Origin: Treponema sp.
GTDB lineage: Bacteria > Spirochaetota > Spirochaetia > Treponematales > Treponemataceae
Direction of reading: 5' to 3'
Assembly: GCA_017940005.1 (NCBI GenBank)
Contig: JAGAZO010000004.1
Coordinates: 1 to 64,000 of the forward strand
DNA length: 64,000 nt
The position numbers and the translations under genes are program-made. Numbering within the stretch: the stretch's first letter is position 1; every line of letters starts with the position of its first letter. Below the pieces are notes generated by a model. That model did no database searches, had not been told where the DNA came from, and worked only from the letters and a program-made list of their open reading frames with translations. Of the stretch, positions 54,159-62,891 are shown one piece after another.

Positions 54159-55253
54159 CTATATTTGCTCCTGTAGTATGCGAGTCGCTACAAGTTCGCC
54201 CATTTTCTTTGTGCCGACGAGCTTGCCGTTTGTGCGCGCTTCATCGCCCGCAATATCCTGCGTGCGCCAGCCGCCGTCGAGCACATCGTTTACAGCGCCC
54301 TCAATAGCACGCGCTTCTTTTTCCGCGCCAAAACTGTAGCGCAACAAGAGCGCACTAGAGAGAATCGTTGCAAGCGGATTTGCAATGTCATTTCCCGCGA
54401 TGTCGGGCGCAGAGCCGTGAATTGGTTCGTACAATCCTGGACAGCTTCCATCGCCAAGCGAAGCAGATGCGAGCATGCCGATAGAACCGGTGATTTGACT
54501 TGCCTCATCGCTCAAAATATCACCAAACATGTTGCTCGTCGCAATAACATCAAATTGCTTGGGATTGCGCACAAGTTGCATTGCCGCGTTGTCAACATAC
54601 ATATAGCTTACGGTAACTTCGTTGTACTCGGCTTTAACGCTTTCTGTCACTTTACGCCACAGCTGCGACGAGCGTAAAATATTTGCCTTGTCAACGACAG
54701 TGAGCAGTTTTCTGCGTTTTTGCGCAGCTTCAAAACCAATCCGCACGATGCGCTCTATTTCATTCCATGAATATATTTCTGTGTCCCATGCAGTTTTACC
54801 GTCGCCCGACATGCCGCGTTCACCAAAATAGATGCCGCCAGTAAGCTCACGCACAATGAGCACATCTATGCCGTCTCCTACAACAGCGTCTTTGAGCGGG
54901 CATGCATCTTTGAGCTGCTTAAACATGAGTGCAGGGCGCAAGTTTGCGTAAACATTCATGCCACTTCGTAAGCCGAGCAATGCTTTTTCAGGACGCAATT
55001 CAGGCGCAACGGCGTCCCACTGAGGACCGCCTACAGCTCCAAGGAGCACCGCATCTGACGCACGGCATATATCAAGCTGCTCTTTGGGAAGCGGCTCTCC
55101 CCACGCATCAATGGCGGCTCCTCCCGCTACAACGTTTTTGTAGATAAACAAGTGTCCGAATTTTTTTGCAACAGCGTCGAGCACGCGCACCGCCGCTGCG
55201 ACAACATCAGGGCCAATACCGTCGCCCGGAATCAAAGCGATTGTCTTTTCCAT
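54159..55253 (-). CDS. leuB: 3-isopropylmalate dehydrogenase
   Basis: 364 aa, standard. It oxidises 3-isopropylmalate in leucine synthesis and, in a citramalate route, may act on methylmalate. Family motifs are clear: [32 protein letters not shown], the TVVDKANIL catalytic Lys, and the metal-binding [11 protein letters not shown]. No leuC or leuD lies in the window. A TATAGT -10 ends 7 bases before the ATG and there is no ribosome-binding site. A restriction-modification operon lies immediately upstream in the same orientation. Confidence 0.96.
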   Translation of the reverse strand: MEKTIALIPGDGIGPDVVAAAVRVLDAVAKKFGHLFIYKNVVAGGAAIDAWGEPLPKEQLDICRASDAVLLGAVGGPQWDAVAPELRPEKALLGLRSGMNVYANLRPALMFKQLKDACPLKDAVVGDGIDVLIVRELTGGIYFGERGMSGDGKTAWDTEIYSWNEIERIVRIGFEAAQKRRKLLTVVDKANILRSSQLWRKVTESVKAEYNEVTVSYMYVDNAAMQLVRNPKQFDVIATSNMFGDILSDEASQITGSIGMLASASLGDGSCPGLYEPIHGSAPDIAGNDIANPLATILSSALLLRYSFGAEKEARAIEGAVNDVLDGGWRTQDIAGDEARTNGKLVGTKKMGELVATRILQEQI

Positions 55254-55260
55254 ACTGCTT

Positions 55261-55289
55261 ACTATAAAAAAATCGAGCGATGTCGTCTA
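55261..55289 (-). promoter_or_regulatory. leuB promoter, predicted leaderless
   Basis: TAGACG (55289-55284), 17 bases, TATAGT (55266-55261), then 7 bases to ATG at 55253. The -35 hexamer is the same as at icd. Confidence 0.55.
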
Positions 55290-55355
55290 GTGGAGATAAT
55301 GACAACCAGCGGGGAATGCAGCAAGAGAGGAAGATGCCTTTCTATAATTGCTATG

Positions 55356-56243
55356 TTATAATCGTTTTAGAATATTATTGTAATAAGTTTTATTAATTTC
55401 AAACCCGATATATTCTCTATTTAAATTTTTAGCAGCAACTAAAGTTGTCCCACATCCGCAAAACGGGTCTAATACAATCTGCTTTTCCTTTGTTACGAGC
55501 TTTATTAAAGTTTCCATCAGGGAAACAGCTTTTTGCGTTGGATGCAAGCCTCTGTCAGAAGCTTCTGTTTTTACTTTTAAAATATTTGAACAAATTTCAA
55601 GCCCAGAATTTAATGTATCGGATTTTTTTAAGGCAACCTCATTATAACCGCCAACTTCATAATTTATAATATTATCTGTAAGAGTTCCACCTATTGGATA
55701 AGGCTTCATAAACCAAAGAATAGGCTCAAATAATGGACGCAAATTTCCAATCTTCCACCCTTCCCATTTTCTAGAATTTTCAAAATCATTCCGTCTGTCA
55801 AAAATACAGCTTACTCTTTGGGCTCGATAAACGGCGGCATCTTTTTCCCAAGAAATCATGTCTTTGAAAATAAACCCTGAATCCTCCATTGCACAAATGC
55901 ATCGGTGCGCCATTCGTCGCCCTGCAAAAATGAAACAGCTTGCTCCAGGTTTTAAAACTCTATACCAGTCTGGCGCCCATTTTAAGCACCATTCATAATA
56001 TTCTTTTGAAATATTCTTGTCAGCTTCTGACCAACCGTTCAAAGGTTTGCCACGGCTCTTAAAAACAGAACTTTTTGCTTGTGCAGGGCTTTGTCCCAGC
56101 AATGCACTATTTGTATTTGAATGAATAATATCCCACTCTTCGAAATTTATTCCATAAGGAATATCTGAGAGAATAAGGTGAATAGAATTATCTTCAATAG
56201 TTTTTATTAGTTCTATTGAATCTCCTAACTCAACCCTGTTCAT
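55356..56243 (-). CDS. HindIII-type DNA adenine methyltransferase (beta-class N6-mA)
   Basis: 295 aa. The catalytic motif DIPY (27-30) comes before the SAM-binding motif DPFCGCG (259-265), the beta-class order. It probably methylates the first A of AAGCTT, judged from its partner. ATG at 56243 overlaps the end of the endonuclease frame by 14 bases with a GGGGGA just upstream, so translation is coupled. The region is more AT-rich than the surrounding genes and uses ordinary ribosome-binding sites, signs of acquisition. It is intact, so hosts remain protected even if the nuclease is inactive. Confidence 0.9.
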   Translation of the reverse strand: MNRVELGDSIELIKTIEDNSIHLILSDIPYGINFEEWDIIHSNTNSALLGQSPAQAKSSVFKSRGKPLNGWSEADKNISKEYYEWCLKWAPDWYRVLKPGASCFIFAGRRMAHRCICAMEDSGFIFKDMISWEKDAAVYRAQRVSCIFDRRNDFENSRKWEGWKIGNLRPLFEPILWFMKPYPIGGTLTDNIINYEVGGYNEVALKKSDTLNSGLEICSNILKVKTEASDRGLHPTQKAVSLMETLIKLVTKEKQIVLDPFCGCGTTLVAAKNLNREYIGFEINKTYYNNILKRL

Positions 56244-57128
56244 TAACGTCCCCCAGATTTGAAAGATAAGCATTTATTACAGAAATTTTTTCTTCAAGTT
56301 TTGTTTCTTTTATAAGTTCTTGTATTGCCTGTTCGTGCGTATATTTCTTGATTTCATCAATTTTACCTTCACAATATTCAAGCTCTTTGCTTCCACGTGC
56401 AATAATTACATTTTTATGTTCATTCAACAATTTAAAAACTCTGAATTAGATATGCCAATTTTTTTTATAACAAAAGCATTGATTTTAGGAAGAAAGCAAC
56501 TTTTTGCATTATTATATGCGATTTTTGAATCTCGAACAATCATTAGAGAACTGTTCCAAATGGTCTCTAATGAAAAATTTTCATTTTCACAAATATTATT
56601 ATCTAAAAGAATTGAAATATGTTCCCATGCCAAAAGACAGACATTTTCATCTAATGCTGTTTTATATATCTGACTTTCTTCTTTTGGATACTGAAAATAT
56701 GGAGAAACAAGCACTGCATATTCATTTTCGCCACCTCGCCAATTACTCAAAGCTGCAACTTTAAAATCTTTTTGATTTTTTGCTGTACGGCTCATTCTAA
56801 AGCATTTGGCATCTGCAACCAAACTGTATTTGTGAAAAATACTGACAGCAATTACATCAGCACTATCAGCTCGTTCTCCAACAGTTTTTGATTTTAAGCC
56901 AAGCATTTTAAAACATCTGGCTAAAACAATATCTGATGCTTTTGAAAATAATTTTTCCGCAGAAGAACTTGCTTTTATACATTCAGGTATCGTACCTATT
57001 TCTTTGACGAGAATTTTTACAAAAGCATCATCAAGGGAATCGACATATTCAATAACTTTTTTTGTTTGTTCTTTGAAGGAATCTTTATTTGAAATTGTAA
57101 GAATTGCATCCAAAAAAGATTGAAACAC
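56230..57128 (-). pseudogene. HindIII-like type II restriction endonuclease, split by a -1 frameshift
   Basis: The first frame (57128 to 56424, 234 codons from a GTG with GGAG 6 bases upstream) closely resembles R.HindIII as I recall it, including EKLFSKASDIVLA, SRTAKNQKDFKV and the PD-(D/E)XK residues DAK at 106-108. It stops at 56424-56426. The missing C-terminal 65 residues (YTHEQAIQELIKET and so on) continue in the -1 frame to 56230. Joined, the length is about 299 residues against 300 for HindIII. The break is at TTTAAAT (56436-56430), a canonical slippery heptamer in the correct frame. It is either a disabled gene, a sequencing error in a T5 run, or programmed frameshifting. Confidence 0.85.
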
Positions 57129-57298
57129 AGCATTCTCCTTATAACGTCAAATATAGCATTTTTCCTTTGCTTTGAATATATCCTCTTTGCAATCCAACAG
57201 TTCACAAGCCACCCCCACAGTTTTAATGAAAATATCAAAAATAATATCGCAGAAAAAAACTCAAAAGCAGCGAGCATTTAGCGGACGAAAATGATTAT

Positions 57299-58897
57299 TC
57301 ACGCAGTTCCCATAAAATGACGCTCGATGTCTTTTATCAATTTATACTCAAACGAATCGACAAGCGCAAGATACGATGCTTCCATGATGTCCGCAGAAAC
57401 GCCCACTGTCGTCCACGAGGCAGTGCCGTCAGTGCTCTCGATTAAAACGCGCACGCGTGAAGCTGTTGCAGACTGCCCGTCGAGCACGCGCACTTTGTAA
57501 TCGGTTAGTCTGATTTTTTTTACGGCGGGATAAAATCGCTCGAGCGCGTTTCTAAGCGCAATGTCAAGCGCGTTCACCGGACCGTCGCCCTCGCCCGCCG
57601 TCACTGCAATCTGTCCGTCAACTTCAACTTTGATTTGCGCACATGCGTTCACGCCGTTTTCAGGGCGCGGATTTATGCCGCTCGTCTGGTAGTAGTGCAG
57701 CGTAAAAAACGGCTGGTACTTGCCGATTGTCTTCCGCATCAAAAGCTCAAAGCTGCCGTCCGCTCCTTCAAACTGGTAGCCTTCCGCTTCAAGCCTTTTT
57801 ACTTTTTTAATAATTTCTTGCACAATCTCATCATCTTTTGTGACTGACGGCTCGAACTTTTTGATTTTCTCGATAATCATGCTGCGCCCGGCAACTTCGC
57901 TCATCAAAAATACGCGCGAAGAGCCAACACGCTCTGGCGACACATGTTCATACGCGTCGGGATTTTTTATGACTGCATCTATATGCATTCCCGCTTTGTG
58001 CGCAAACGCGTACGCGCCTACATACGGCAGCTGTGGATTGAGTGCAATGTTCGCAATTTCTGCAACGCGCTTTGCAATAGGCGTGAGCGCTCGCAATTTT
58101 TCTTCGCTCAAACAGCTATAGTTCATCTTAAGCTGCAAGTTCGCAATGAGCGTTGCAAGATTCGCGTTTCCCGTGCGCTCGCCAAATCCGAGCAGCGTGC
58201 CCTGTACATGGCGGCAGCCCGCCTGCACCGCTGCAAGCGCATTTGCAACGGCAAGCCCCGAATCATCGTGCGTGTGAATGCCTATTGTCGCATTCGCTCC
58301 AAAACGCGAGACAACGTCCTGCACTGCATCAACGCACTCAAAAGGAAGCGTGCCGCCCATCGTATCGCACAGCGTGAGCACAGTCGCTCCTCCTGCAACA
58401 GCCGCCTCAAGCGTTTTGAGCGCGTACTCGCTGTTTGCCGCAAACCCCGTGAAAAAATGCTCCGCGTCGTAGAGCACGGTGCATCCGTTTTTTGTCAAGA
58501 ATTCGCACGTGTCGCGAATCATGGCAAGATTTTCTTCGAGCGTCGTTCCAAGTATGTGCGTCACATGAAAATCCCACGACTTTCCAAAAATGACAACATC
58601 GCTCGTACCGCTTGCAAGCAAGCTCATCACGTTCATGTCTTCGCTGCACGCAACATCTTTTCGCCGCGTGGCGCCAAACGCGCAGAGCTTCGCAGTCTGC
58701 AACGACAGCTTTTTCGCTTCTTGAAAAAATTCTATATCCTTTGGATTTGAGCCGGGATTTCCCGCTTCAATATACGTAACGCCAAGCTCGTCAAGCGCGC
58801 GCACAATGTGCAACTTGTCTTGCACAGAAAAATTGATGCCTTCGCCTTGCGCGCCGTCGCGCAGTGTTGAATCGAGCGTTTCTATCTTTTGCGCCAT
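57299..58897 (-). CDS. cimA: (R)-citramalate synthase
   Basis: 532 aa, matching the CimA class (longer than LeuA homologues such as homocitrate synthase). It condenses acetyl-CoA with pyruvate as the first step of threonine-independent isoleucine synthesis. The N-terminal TIM barrel has TLDSTLRDGAQGEGI, the metal site LCDTMGGTLP and GIHTHDDSGLAVAN; the C-terminal LeuA dimer/regulatory domain spans about 395-515 (NALDIALRNALERF). GAGG lies 7 bases before the ATG. The gap to the nuclease gene (57129-57298) is AT-rich with no visible terminator. Confidence 0.95.
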   Translation of the reverse strand: MAQKIETLDSTLRDGAQGEGINFSVQDKLHIVRALDELGVTYIEAGNPGSNPKDIEFFQEAKKLSLQTAKLCAFGATRRKDVACSEDMNVMSLLASGTSDVVIFGKSWDFHVTHILGTTLEENLAMIRDTCEFLTKNGCTVLYDAEHFFTGFAANSEYALKTLEAAVAGGATVLTLCDTMGGTLPFECVDAVQDVVSRFGANATIGIHTHDDSGLAVANALAAVQAGCRHVQGTLLGFGERTGNANLATLIANLQLKMNYSCLSEEKLRALTPIAKRVAEIANIALNPQLPYVGAYAFAHKAGMHIDAVIKNPDAYEHVSPERVGSSRVFLMSEVAGRSMIIEKIKKFEPSVTKDDEIVQEIIKKVKRLEAEGYQFEGADGSFELLMRKTIGKYQPFFTLHYYQTSGINPRPENGVNACAQIKVEVDGQIAVTAGEGDGPVNALDIALRNALERFYPAVKKIRLTDYKVRVLDGQSATASRVRVLIESTDGTASWTTVGVSADIMEASYLALVDSFEYKLIKDIERHFMGTA

Positions 58898-59066
58898 GCT
58901 GCATCCTCTCAGTGATTCGTCATTTTCTAAAAGCTGAAATTTTTAAAACTGCCCATGTTGTGTCATTATAATAAAAACAGCGAGCAGTGTGAAGCAAGCG
59001 TATTTACAGCATCGTGAAAAAGCGATATAGTGGTGACACTGTAAAATACATGAAAGAGGTAGTACG

Positions 59067-59939
59067 ATGAAACGAATCATTACAGTTCAAGACATTTCGT
59101 GCGTGGGCAAATGCTCGCTCACAGTGGCGCTCCCCATCATCTCCGCGATGGGAGTTGAAGCGGCAATTCTTCCGACTGCGGTGCTTTCAACGCACACAGC
59201 GTTCAAAGGTTTTACGTTTCGCGATTTGACAAGCGACATTGAGCCCATTTGCGCTCATTGGCAAAAAGAAAAAATCGCGTTCGATGCAATCTACACAGGA
59301 TACCTCGGCTCGTTCGAGCAGCTTGCACTCATGGAAAAAATGTTTTCAGACTTCGGCGGAAAAAATACGCTCGTGTTCGTTGACCCATGCATGGCAGACA
59401 ACGGCAACCTCTACTACGGCTTTACGCAGGAGTTCGCGTTTGCAATGGCAAAGCTTGCAGGCAAAGCAGATGTAATTGTGCCGAACTTGACAGAAGCGTC
59501 ATTCATGCTCGGCGTGCCATACAAAAAGGCAGGCGAGTACGATGAAGCGTACATCAAGGACATGCTCAAAAAGCTTGCCGCGCTCGGCACACAGCGCGTT
59601 GTTTTAAAAGGCGTTGAATTTACGAGCGAGCAGGAAACGATAAAAAATGTCGCGGGCAAAATAGGCATCATGTCGTATGATGCAACAACTGGCACATTCT
59701 CGCACTACTTCCACGAAAAGCTTGCAACGAGCTTTCACGGCACAGGCGACATCTTTGCAAGCGTGTGTGTAGGCGCGCTCATGCGCGGCTGGACGCTCGA
59801 AAAATCATATGCGCTCGCAGCAGATTATGTTGTCGAGTCCATCAAGGCGACTGTCTCACATAAAGACTACAACTGGTACGGCGTAGATTTTGAAGCTGTC
59901 ATGCCATATTTAGTGAAGCGGCTCGAAGTTACTGAGTAA
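59067..59939 (+). CDS. pdxY: Pyridoxal/pyridoxamine kinase
   Basis: 290 aa. It phosphorylates pyridoxal, and perhaps pyridoxine or pyridoxamine, to feed PLP enzymes such as DapL. The ribokinase-fold PdxY/PdxK signature is seen in VQDISCVGKCSLTVALP, VDPCMADNGNLY, VPNLTEASFML and the anion-hole FHGTGDIFASV. An AGAGGT ribosome-binding site lies 7 bases before ATG. The gene stands between the divergent cimA and the histidine phosphatase, 65 bases upstream of the latter. Confidence 0.92.
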   Translation: MKRIITVQDISCVGKCSLTVALPIISAMGVEAAILPTAVLSTHTAFKGFTFRDLTSDIEPICAHWQKEKIAFDAIYTGYLGSFEQLALMEKMFSDFGGKNTLVFVDPCMADNGNLYYGFTQEFAFAMAKLAGKADVIVPNLTEASFMLGVPYKKAGEYDEAYIKDMLKKLAALGTQRVVLKGVEFTSEQETIKNVAGKIGIMSYDATTGTFSHYFHEKLATSFHGTGDIFASVCVGALMRGWTLEKSYALAADYVVESIKATVSHKDYNWYGVDFEAVMPYLVKRLEVTE

Positions 59940-60004
59940 AACATGCGGCGCGGGAGCGCTGTGCAAGCGTGCCACAATATGTAAAATAATCATATAAGGA
60001 AAAC

Positions 60005-60775
60005 ATGCGGTTATTATTTATACGGCACGGCGACCCGAATTACGAATTAGATGCACTCACAGAAAAAGGTGTGCGCGAGGCGGAGTTGCTTGCAAAGCGC
60101 GTCGCAACATGGCACGTCACAGATTTTTTTGCGTCGCCGCTTGGGCGCGCAAGGCAGACAGCAGAAATTGCAATGCAAGCGACTGGCAGAACGCCGACAG
60201 TGTGCGAGTGGCTCAAAGAGTTTTACTATCCAGTGCAGGACCCTGCAACTGGCAACGAGCGCATCGCATGGGACTGGCTGCCGTCGTTTTACACCGATGC
60301 AAAAAATGCGCAGCTGTGCGACGTTTCCTCATGGATGGATGCGCCTGTCATGAAAACAGGAAATATCGCACAGCACTACAAAGACGTGTGCACGGAAATT
60401 GACAAGCTCCTCGCACGCTACGGCTACACACGCGAAGGCGGCATCTACAAAACTGACGGCACGCACTGTCAAAACGGCGTACTCAATATCTCAACAGAGG
60501 CATACAAAAAATCATACGATGACCGTACGCTCGTGTTTTTCTGTCATCTCGGCGTCATGTTTGCAATCATTGCGCATTTTATCAATGTGTCGCCAGTGCA
60601 GCTGTGGCAGGGATTTTTTGTCGCACCTTCGTCAGTGACAGCGGTCGCAGCTGAAGAGCGCGTGCCGGGCACCGCATTTTTTCGTGTGCAAACGCTCGGC
60701 GACACGCAGCACCTTCACGACGGCGGAGAGCCGCCTTCTGCCGCAGGATATTTCACCGACGTGTTTTGCGGCTGA
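60005..60775 (+). CDS. Histidine phosphatase superfamily protein
   Basis: 256 aa. The phospho-accepting RHG motif (LLFIRHGDPNYE, His near 7) and the second His in VFFCHLGVMFAII identify a phosphoglycerate-mutase-like phosphatase; the core is embellished by an insertion (about 75-155). The substrate is unknown. AAGGA lies about 6 bases before the ATG. It may be co-transcribed with pdxY. Confidence 0.9.
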   Translation: MRLLFIRHGDPNYELDALTEKGVREAELLAKRVATWHVTDFFASPLGRARQTAEIAMQATGRTPTVCEWLKEFYYPVQDPATGNERIAWDWLPSFYTDAKNAQLCDVSSWMDAPVMKTGNIAQHYKDVCTEIDKLLARYGYTREGGIYKTDGTHCQNGVLNISTEAYKKSYDDRTLVFFCHLGVMFAIIAHFINVSPVQLWQGFFVAPSSVTAVAAEERVPGTAFFRVQTLGDTQHLHDGGEPPSAAGYFTDVFCG

Positions 60776-60911
60776 CGCGTGCTCTGCGAGTAGTCAATAC
60801 CGCATTACAATCCTCTGCGCAAAGAAAACGACTATGTTCGCAGCACACTGAAAAAACACCGCGCTAAAAAAATATCACGCCCCGTTATCACGCTAAAAAC
60901 AATTTTTTTTA

Positions 60912-60940
60912 TAGAAAAATTTTCACATCTGTGTTATAAT
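60912..60940 (+). promoter_or_regulatory. Outer-membrane gene promoter, predicted leaderless
   Basis: TAGAAA (60912-60917), 17 bases, TATAAT (60935-60940), then 7 bases to ATG at 60948. No Shine-Dalgarno. Confidence 0.6.
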
Positions 60941-60947
60941 TGAACGC

Positions 60948-61955
60948 ATGAAACAGACAACAAGATTTATCATGGCAATGCTCATCGCATTGGCGGCCGC
61001 TCCACTTGCCGCGCAAGAAGGAGTATCGGGAGATTTTGCAGAAGAGAGTCCGTGGGATTTTTCATTGACCACAGATTTTGTGTACTATCCAAAAACAGAC
61101 TTTGTTGCAGGTCAAACACACTTTGCGCCGACAACCGGTGCATTTGACAGTATCGAAGCACGCATTACGGCATTTATTGACTATACCGTAAAAATCCCGT
61201 TCAGCGACCATCCGCTCGTAAAAGGCAATACGCTTGTCTTTGAATATGCGTTGGAATTAACACCTATTTCAATTATGCCAAAATTCAAACTATCGTTTAC
61301 ACCAATCGCGTTTCTTGTTTTTTCTGCAGGTGTGAACACAGGGACAGGTTGGCCGTTCCCTGCCATAAGCGTTCAAGGCATGGCAAAACTTGTTGATACA
61401 AGTGCTTCATCAGGATGGGATGCATACGAAAATCTTACGCCGTTCAAACAGTTCTACATTGACACATATGTGAGCGGCACATTTCAATTTGATGTGGGAG
61501 CACTCTGGCCAGGTGACTGGCATCATATTGTCATGCTTGCAACATACAAAACAGGATATATCGCGCTCACTGGCATGCACGACCGCGAAGTATGGAAATG
61601 GCAAGGCGGTGGAAACAAAACAAATGGCTGGCAATACGAAGCAAATTTTGTGCTCGGCTACCAGATGCCAATCGTGCTTTCAATGGTCGGTTTAAATATT
61701 GAATTAGCGGGACACTACAGTTCTACTGACTACACGAATGCAGCATACAAGGGCAACTTTATGACAGTAAACATTGCACCGCTCGCACGTTTTAAATTCA
61801 ACGAGCACCATATGCTCACCACCCTTGCATACTTTGCAAACCGTAGAAGTTTTGCAGAGGGGCATACAAGCTCACATCAAGAGACAGAACTTACTTATGC
61901 AGGAAGCGAGTGGTATTTTAGACGAATCGTCCTGAGTTACACGTATTCGTTTTAA
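60948..61955 (+). CDS. Putative outer-membrane protein
   Basis: 335 aa. A signal peptide (MALLIALAAAPLAAQ-like, cleaved near AAQ/EG) is followed by amphipathic strands rich in Tyr, Phe, Asn and Gly. The protein ends in Phe (YSF), as expected for a beta-barrel. It resembles lineage-specific treponemal outer-membrane proteins, but I do not recognise a name. It is followed by hairpin cluster C. Confidence 0.72.
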   Translation: MKQTTRFIMAMLIALAAAPLAAQEGVSGDFAEESPWDFSLTTDFVYYPKTDFVAGQTHFAPTTGAFDSIEARITAFIDYTVKIPFSDHPLVKGNTLVFEYALELTPISIMPKFKLSFTPIAFLVFSAGVNTGTGWPFPAISVQGMAKLVDTSASSGWDAYENLTPFKQFYIDTYVSGTFQFDVGALWPGDWHHIVMLATYKTGYIALTGMHDREVWKWQGGGNKTNGWQYEANFVLGYQMPIVLSMVGLNIELAGHYSSTDYTNAAYKGNFMTVNIAPLARFKFNEHHMLTTLAYFANRRSFAEGHTSSHQETELTYAGSEWYFRRIVLSYTYSF

Positions 61956-61966
61956 CAAACATTCCT

Positions 61967-62092
61967 TGTAACTGCACAAGCGAGCAAGTTTCAACTTGCG
62001 AGCGCGGGCAGTTAGTGCGCAGCTGCACGGAGTGCACGCGCACACGTAGATAAGCGAGTTTGCTTGAAGCTGCAGCGCAGCTTCAAGCAAAC
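61967..62092. repeat. Hairpin-repeat cluster C
   Basis: Three hairpins: TAACTGC...GCAGTTA (61969-61975/62008-62014) with inner arms GCAAGTT/AACTTGC; the conserved core 62015-62043 (GTGCGC/GCGCAC around TGCAC-GGA-GTGCA); and a perfect 16-bp stem 62058-62073/62077-62092. The core and the following GTAGATAAGCGAGTTT module match clusters A and B. It lies between convergent genes, with no other feature before vapC. Confidence 0.8.
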
Positions 62093-62184
62093 TGCTCCTG
62101 CCAGGCTTGTTGCAAAACCAAGATTTCGCTCCAGCTTCCTCGACTAACATTTACAGTAGAAAGGCTCTCTTCAGCAAGCGAGCA

Positions 62185-62580
62185 TCACCGCCAGTCTTCT
62201 ACGAGCAGCCCTTGCACTCTGGAAAATTCATCAATGTTATGCGTTACCACTGTTGCATTATTTGCAAGAGCTGTTGCCGCAATAAGCATATCGTTTGGTC
62301 CTATGATGTTGCTCGCTGTCGCAAGTTGCTGACGAATTGCGCCATACGCAACCGCCTCTTTTCTAGCAAACGGAATGATTTTATAGGGCGCGATAAACTC
62401 CAAATATTGGTTTTTGCGCCTTTCATAATTTCCACTATGCTGTGCACCAAATTCTAGTTCTGCAATAACAACAGATGGTATTACAATTTCAAAAGAATCA
62501 GTATTTTGAAAATGCGCTTCCACCTTTGGAAAATTTCCTCTGATTGAATCGATTATAACATTAGTGTCAAGACAATACAT
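62185..62580 (-). CDS. vapC: VapC-type PIN-domain toxin
   Basis: 131 aa. PIN-domain acidic residues are in place: Asp in YCLDTNVIID, Glu in VVIAELEFGA, Asp in GPNDMLIAA and the C-terminal NIDEF. It is probably a Mg-dependent RNase. ATG at 62580 overlaps the antitoxin stop by one base (TGATG), which rules out the longer frame from 62613. An intact toxin next to an intact antitoxin suggests a functional module. Confidence 0.92.
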   Translation of the reverse strand: MYCLDTNVIIDSIRGNFPKVEAHFQNTDSFEIVIPSVVIAELEFGAQHSGNYERRKNQYLEFIAPYKIIPFARKEAVAYGAIRQQLATASNIIGPNDMLIAATALANNATVVTHNIDEFSRVQGLLVEDWR

Positions 62581-62828
62581 CAAAAGAACTCCCGTTTTGC
62601 ATCGAGTTCCCATGGAATTTCTTCAGGCTCTTCTATATCAAAACTGGGATCACTCCCAAACAAATCAAAATAACCTTCGGGATATGAATCGCGGCAGTCT
62701 TTTTTTTCAGGAGCAGGCGCATCTCTGTACGCGTGCGTCTTTATAGCTTCAAGCAACGCCGTCATCAAATCAAGCTGCTCTTCATATGTCATTGTCGGGA
62801 TTTTTTTAATATACGCTTCATACGGCAT
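62580..62828 (-). CDS. vapB: VapB-like antitoxin
   Basis: 82 aa. The N-terminal half (MTYEEQLDLMTALLEAIK) is helical; the C-terminus is acidic and aromatic-rich, as expected for a toxin-wrapping tail (PEGYFDLFGSDPSFDIEEPEE). No obvious AbrB or RHH DNA-binding motif is visible, so the DNA-binding fold is unassigned. An AAGGAGG ribosome-binding site and its own promoter lie upstream. Confidence 0.82.
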   Translation of the reverse strand: MPYEAYIKKIPTMTYEEQLDLMTALLEAIKTHAYRDAPAPEKKDCRDSYPEGYFDLFGSDPSFDIEEPEEIPWELDAKREFF

Positions 62829-62847
62829 ACGCTGCCTCCTTGCTGTT

Positions 62848-62876
62848 ATTATAGCACATATTTCTAAAAAATTGAA
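62848..62876 (-). promoter_or_regulatory. vapBC promoter
   Basis: TTCAAT (62876-62871), 17 bases, TATAAT (62853-62848). The predicted start near 62841 leaves a 13-base leader containing AAGGAGG. Confidence 0.55.
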
Positions 62877-62891
62877 GATGCCCGATTACTC

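Noticed and set aside
57017-57277. Minus-strand ORF of 86 codons with a hydrophobic N-terminus upstream of the HindIII-like gene, considered as a controller (C) protein
   Set aside because: It overlaps the endonuclease start in another frame, has no helix-turn-helix and no ribosome-binding site; the hydrophobic start is explained by AT-rich sequence.
61967-62014. Hairpin clusters considered as integron attC sites, since treponemes can carry integrons
   Set aside because: The GTTRRRY/RYYYAAC ends required of attC are not present in a consistent way, and no integrase or cassette array is in the window.
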